Shown one piece after another: positions 60,916 through 64,000 of a stretch of DNA of 64,000 nucleotides. This DNA comes from Agriterribacter humi. GTDB taxonomy: Bacteria; Bacteroidota; Bacteroidia; Chitinophagales; Chitinophagaceae. The notes below the pieces were generated by a model, which was given only the letters and a program-made list of their open reading frames with translations, had not been told where the DNA came from and did not search any database. The DNA lies in NCBI RefSeq assembly GCF_009192765.1, contig NZ_VOHQ01000007.1, positions 62,001-126,000 on the forward strand. Direction: 5' to 3'. The translations under genes were made by a program, and so were the position numbers. Position 1 is the stretch's first letter. Each line of letters opens with the position of its first letter.

Positions 60916-63195
60916 TCATTTTTCTGAAATTAAATCCATTGCTTTTTCCAGCACCTCGTCTCGTCCCGAACGGATTCCTTCTATGGTCGGTCGTAATGAA
61001 ATATCTATTTTAACACCTGTCTGCTGAGTTTCAGTTCCGTCAGGATAATATACCCCAGTACCAGAAATTGATGTTTTAATACCTCCAGGTAATGTAATTT
61101 CAGAAATATCTCCGTCTGCTCCTGCGGTAGTGCTTCCAAGTACAAGAGATCCCTGTACCGTACTTAGTGCCATAGTGGTATATTCTGCCTGGCTAATGGT
61201 GGATGCGTTTACAAGAATAATAACCTTCCCTTTATAAAAATCATTGTTGCAAAATGTTCCGTTTGATATATTCTTCCTATGTACAATTGCTCCAGGCATC
61301 TTCAAGCTGATTGAAGTAAAATGAACAAATGGAGAACTGGTTTGTTTTAGCCAGGAGCCATATGTAAAAGGCATAAAAGTTGAAGGATAGCAACGCAGAT
61401 CAATGATCAATCCTTTAGTGTTCTTAAAAAGAGGCTTGATAGATTCAATATCAGATTCCTTTAAGGAAGCCGGATAAATATATCCAATATCGCCATTCAG
61501 TTTTTTGTATCCTCTATCTATAACATTAGCATTAGAGGAAGTATATGTAGAGCGCACCGGAATTCTTTTGATAACGTGTTCTGTTAGTTTGCCCTTGCTG
61601 CGAGTCAGTAGTTTTACATCAGGATTATTGCTCCTTAAAAGAAACCCTTTATTAGAAGACAGTTGTTCCAATTGAGCGTCTCTATTAGAACCCGGAGTGA
61701 ATTTTAATAATTGTTCTACCAGACTATCTGTCTTTATTCCATCTATTCCTTCTATTATGTCTCCAACTTTCAATAATGGTTTAATTTCTGCAGAGTCTTT
61801 GTAATAACCAGTCACTAAGAGTTTACGTTCTATGAATTTGGTCTTAAAAGGAATAATAAGCATTCCTTTTAAGGAATCTAAAGTGCCTATTTGGTCTTGA
61901 AAATATGCGTGTGTATCTTGTATCCGTCCTGTTAATTCAAGACAAGCCAGTACATATTCAGACCTGATACTAGCCTGTACAAACTTAGGAATGAATTCAA
62001 CTAATACTTCATTCCAGTCTTCTTTGATCAGGTGTCTGTAAGGGAAGAAATACTGTATACTATTCCAATACCTGTACAATGCCAGCAGCCTTAATCCAAT
62101 GTTGAGATAATAGGAAGAACCAAAAGCCAATTCATTTTTGAAAATGGGATTTCCAATATGCTCTACCTGGGAAATATAATAATGACTACTCCTGTCATCA
62201 TAATTATCACGAATTTTAGCAAGCCTGGAAATTAATGAAGAAGTTAGATTGCCATCGTTAAACAGATACCCGAACGATGGCATTAATTTGATTTTTGACC
62301 TATCCAAAACGTTGCAATCTCTGCAGTCCTGAACGGCACCCAATTCGTCAACCCAAATTTCCATTTCCGAATTAAACTCGTCTTTTGATGATGCAGAAAA
62401 CACTTTAGGAAGCATCCTGAATAATTCTTTATCCCAATTATAATCCCCCGCTGCAACCCGCGGGTGATAATATTTTAAGAATCCCCAAAGCATCCCCAAA
62501 TTGGTTAGTTGTTTAATTTTGTCCGGAGTTATCTTTGGTGGTGCTATTCCTGAAAGATTGAAGGATGTGTCCTTCTTTTTAAATATAGTTTTAAGCGGAA
62601 CATCTGTTATTAATGTATCGTCAATAGTTAGTTGAAGGTTATCAACCCAGATTTTTCCGCTTCCTGCGAACAAAGCACCAAAGGATATCCTCTCAGCCCT
62701 TGCCGGATCAAGAGGAATTTCCACGCTGTATTTCTGCCAGTCATTGGTTCCAGAAATTCCTTTGTCATACATATTATTAAAGGCAAGTACATTCTGGTTT
62801 TCATCATCCGCTCTTATCCACAATCCCGCAAATCCATCCAGAACATCTTCGGATTTTATATATCCGCTTAGTCGAAGGGTTTTCCCTGCCAGCGGGGGAG
62901 CGATTTCTTTAACGCTAACAATAGCGTTTATGTCTCGCGCATTTTTGGTAAAACGCAATGAATATCTTCCCTCTTGTTTAACAGTCGAATCAATATTTAC
63001 AGCGTGTGTAGCATTTCCTTCAGGGATTTGCCATCCCAGAGGATGAAGCGTGTCATTAATTTTTTCAACTTGCTCAAAACTGAGGTTGTATTTACTTTCT
63101 ATCCGGGTGTGACATGAAAAAAGCGATGAGATAAGTAACGCCGCTAATATGGGAGTCGCTATCCTATTTATATAAATACAGCAGGCATCAATCAT
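60916..63195 (-). CDS. S41-family peptidase lipoprotein with N-terminal carbohydrate-binding-like domain
   Basis: I prefer ATG 63195, which gives a lipoprotein signal ending L-F-S-C (Cys28); the ATG 39 bases upstream adds no signal character. The 759-aa protein has an N-terminal beta-sandwich (about 40-185, with KTLRLSGYIKSEDVLDGFAG), a middle helical region, a PDZ-like segment (LLKVGDIIEGIDGIKTDSL) and a C-terminal S41 tail-specific protease domain. The nucleophile Ser lies in N-A-S-T-I-S-Q-A-E-Y, and the downstream GSTTAGADGDIS segment is typical of Bacteroidota S41 proteins. It probably cleaves C-termini of periplasmic or surface proteins. No clear operon partner. Confidence 0.87.
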   Translation of the reverse strand: MIDACCIYINRIATPILAALLISSLFSCHTRIESKYNLSFEQVEKINDTLHPLGWQIPEGNATHAVNIDSTVKQEGRYSLRFTKNARDINAIVSVKEIAPPLAGKTLRLSGYIKSEDVLDGFAGLWIRADDENQNVLAFNNMYDKGISGTNDWQKYSVEIPLDPARAERISFGALFAGSGKIWVDNLQLTIDDTLITDVPLKTIFKKKDTSFNLSGIAPPKITPDKIKQLTNLGMLWGFLKYYHPRVAAGDYNWDKELFRMLPKVFSASSKDEFNSEMEIWVDELGAVQDCRDCNVLDRSKIKLMPSFGYLFNDGNLTSSLISRLAKIRDNYDDRSSHYYISQVEHIGNPIFKNELAFGSSYYLNIGLRLLALYRYWNSIQYFFPYRHLIKEDWNEVLVEFIPKFVQASIRSEYVLACLELTGRIQDTHAYFQDQIGTLDSLKGMLIIPFKTKFIERKLLVTGYYKDSAEIKPLLKVGDIIEGIDGIKTDSLVEQLLKFTPGSNRDAQLEQLSSNKGFLLRSNNPDVKLLTRSKGKLTEHVIKRIPVRSTYTSSNANVIDRGYKKLNGDIGYIYPASLKESDIESIKPLFKNTKGLIIDLRCYPSTFMPFTYGSWLKQTSSPFVHFTSISLKMPGAIVHRKNISNGTFCNNDFYKGKVIILVNASTISQAEYTTMALSTVQGSLVLGSTTAGADGDISEITLPGGIKTSISGTGVYYPDGTETQQTGVKIDISLRPTIEGIRSGRDEVLEKAMDLISEK

Positions 63196-63346
63196 GGCTG
63201 AATTTTGTAAAACAAACCGACTATCCAAATACATGCCTGTTAAAAAGGAACGAATGGCGATTCAATTTTTAGTATACAGGTCTGCTATACGCAGTCTCCA
63301 GACTTCGTTATTAATATGTTCTTCCGGGACTATGTCTCGAATGTGG

Positions 63347-63379
63347 AACTGTGTCCACGAAACGGAAATTGGAGCTGGG
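63347..63379. repeat. Degraded copy C of the double-hairpin repeat
   Basis: ACTGTGTCCACGAAACGGAA followed by ATTGGAGCTGGG matches the middle of copies A and B (GTGTCTCCACGAAACGGAA). The right stem is not preserved. It lies between the S41 peptidase and VapC genes. Confidence 0.55.
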
Positions 63380-63392
63380 GAGCATAAATTAT

Positions 63393-63785
63393 TCACCACG
63401 ATTTAGTTTGCAGGCCTGCAATTTCTGTAAAATGCTTATCTCTTGTAATTAAAACGAGCTCATGCTGAAATGCCGATGCGGCAATCCATATATCATTAGT
63501 AGGTATGGGTTTTCCTTTCTTGTAAAGTTCTGCTACAATTAATCCGTAATGCTGTGCCGTAACTTCATCTGCGTTTAAAACGGTGCATAATTGCAGAAAA
63601 TCTTGCAATTTTTTCAGGTGCTTAGCTTTGTTGGTTACACGATTTATGCCGATATAAAGTTCGCCTAATACAACGGAGGATATATAAAAAACCGGCAACT
63701 TGCTAATTTTATCTGCAATGTTTTTGTTGCCATCAAAAACTTCAATTATAATATTGGTGTCAAGCAAAAAACTATTTCCAGTCAT
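63393..63785 (-). CDS. vapC: PIN-domain ribonuclease toxin (VapC type)
   Basis: This 130-aa PIN-domain protein starts at ATG 63785, where the conserved L-L-D9-T-N begins, rather than at the in-frame start 30 bases upstream. The acidic residues expected for the active site are present: Asp9, Glu42, Asp98 and Asp116. VapC toxins cut tRNA or other RNAs and are silenced by a cognate VapB. The start overlaps the end of the upstream antitoxin gene by 14 bases, the normal layout of VapBC operons. The target RNA is not known. Confidence 0.9.
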   Translation of the reverse strand: MTGNSFLLDTNIIIEVFDGNKNIADKISKLPVFYISSVVLGELYIGINRVTNKAKHLKKLQDFLQLCTVLNADEVTAQHYGLIVAELYKKGKPIPTNDIWIAASAFQHELVLITRDKHFTEIAGLQTKSW

Positions 63786-64000
63786 CGGCGCATATGGTTT
63801 CGCAGGTTTCAGCAATCGCTGTTCTCATTTTACTGGCTTCCTTTTTGGTAAGGATACCTACAAAATCATAAATACTTGGCTTTTTCGCGGGAATCGTTTT
63901 TTTCCTTGATTTTTTCAACACGGCTTCCAATGCTGTTAAAGTTGCTTCGTTGTCAACTTTCAGCACTTCTTCGATTAAAGATATTTTCCTTGCCTCCGTG
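63772..64000 (-). CDS. VapB-like antitoxin, 5' end outside the window
   Basis: The open frame continues to the window edge without a credible start: upstream of the GTG at 63966 it reads T-E-A-R-K-I-S-L-I-E-E-V-L-K, a typical helical N-terminus of these antitoxins. The visible part is helical and basic (KKSRKKTIPAKKPS) and ends in a short C-terminal segment that overlaps the toxin start by 14 bases. It should bind and neutralise the PIN toxin and repress the operon. The exact family is uncertain. Confidence 0.7.
   Translation of the reverse strand, partial: TEARKISLIEEVLKVDNEATLTALEAVLKKSRKKTIPAKKPSIYDFVGILTKKEASKMRTAIAETCETICADDWK

Noticed and set aside
1-64000. tRNA, rRNA, insertion sequence or phage genes
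   Set aside because: No cloverleaf, rRNA-like or transposase/integrase sequence was recognised by eye in either strand; a dedicated tRNA or IS search could still find degraded ones.

Overview
The window looks like chromosomal DNA of a member of the Bacteroidota, most likely a Chitinophagaceae-type soil or freshwater organism (the family is an inference). Three SusC/SusD outer-membrane uptake pairs, many SPII lipoproteins, barrels ending in Phe or Leu, few Shine-Dalgarno sites, TAnnTTTG-type -7 promoter boxes and moderately AT-rich DNA support this. I see no rRNA, tRNA, CRISPR array, prophage or intact insertion sequence.

Layout. (1) 1-16.2 kb is a nutrient-uptake region: a 5'-truncated SusC and its SusD, a Tat-exported glycosylasparaginase, CutC, a second SusC/SusD pair, a membrane-anchored cytochrome c/FG-GAP protein, and a convergent GH3 glycosidase with a PA14 insert. 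(2) 16.2-24.2 kb is a repeat-rich spacer, a GreA/Rnk-type factor and a minus-strand nitrous oxide reductase operon: cytochrome c, Sec-type (clade II) nosZ, a nosL fused to a membrane domain, nosD, nosF and nosY. (3) 24.6-35.8 kb is a nitrogen-oxide/microaerobic block: an oxidase-like membrane protein, an uncharacterised 605-aa protein, hemN, an Rrf2 regulator with NsrR/IscR-like cysteines, a cbb3-type oxidase subunit I with an unusual N-terminal extension, a diheme CcoO-like subunit, small membrane proteins, a truncated globin, a DUF488 protein and a hemerythrin-like protein. FNR-like palindromes sit on both sides of the nos / oxidase-like divergent promoter. (4) 36-53.2 kb holds an HGSNAT/DUF5009 acyltransferase, a third SusC/SusD pair closed by a strong terminator, and three paralogous FG-GAP/ASPIC lipoproteins of about 1110 aa, interrupted by a minus-strand SRPBCC/GyrI-like gene. 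(5) 53.4-64 kb holds two LOG-family proteins around a sodium:solute symporter, a frameshifted TolB-like propeller gene, a double thioredoxin-fold protein, an AGE-family epimerase, an S41 peptidase and the start of a VapBC-type toxin-antitoxin operon.

How it fits together. Blocks 2 and 3 read as one physiological unit: N2O respiration, a high-affinity oxidase (or NO-reducing relative), anaerobic heme synthesis and NO/O2-binding proteins, probably under FNR-like and Rrf2 control. No nitrite reductase or canonical norB is present here. Blocks 1 and 4 are glycan or glycoconjugate uptake regions whose substrates cannot be read from the sequence, although glycosylasparaginase points to glycosylated asparagine. 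Many spacers hold dispersed, hairpin-forming repeats of several families, which are the most distinctive non-coding structure in the window.
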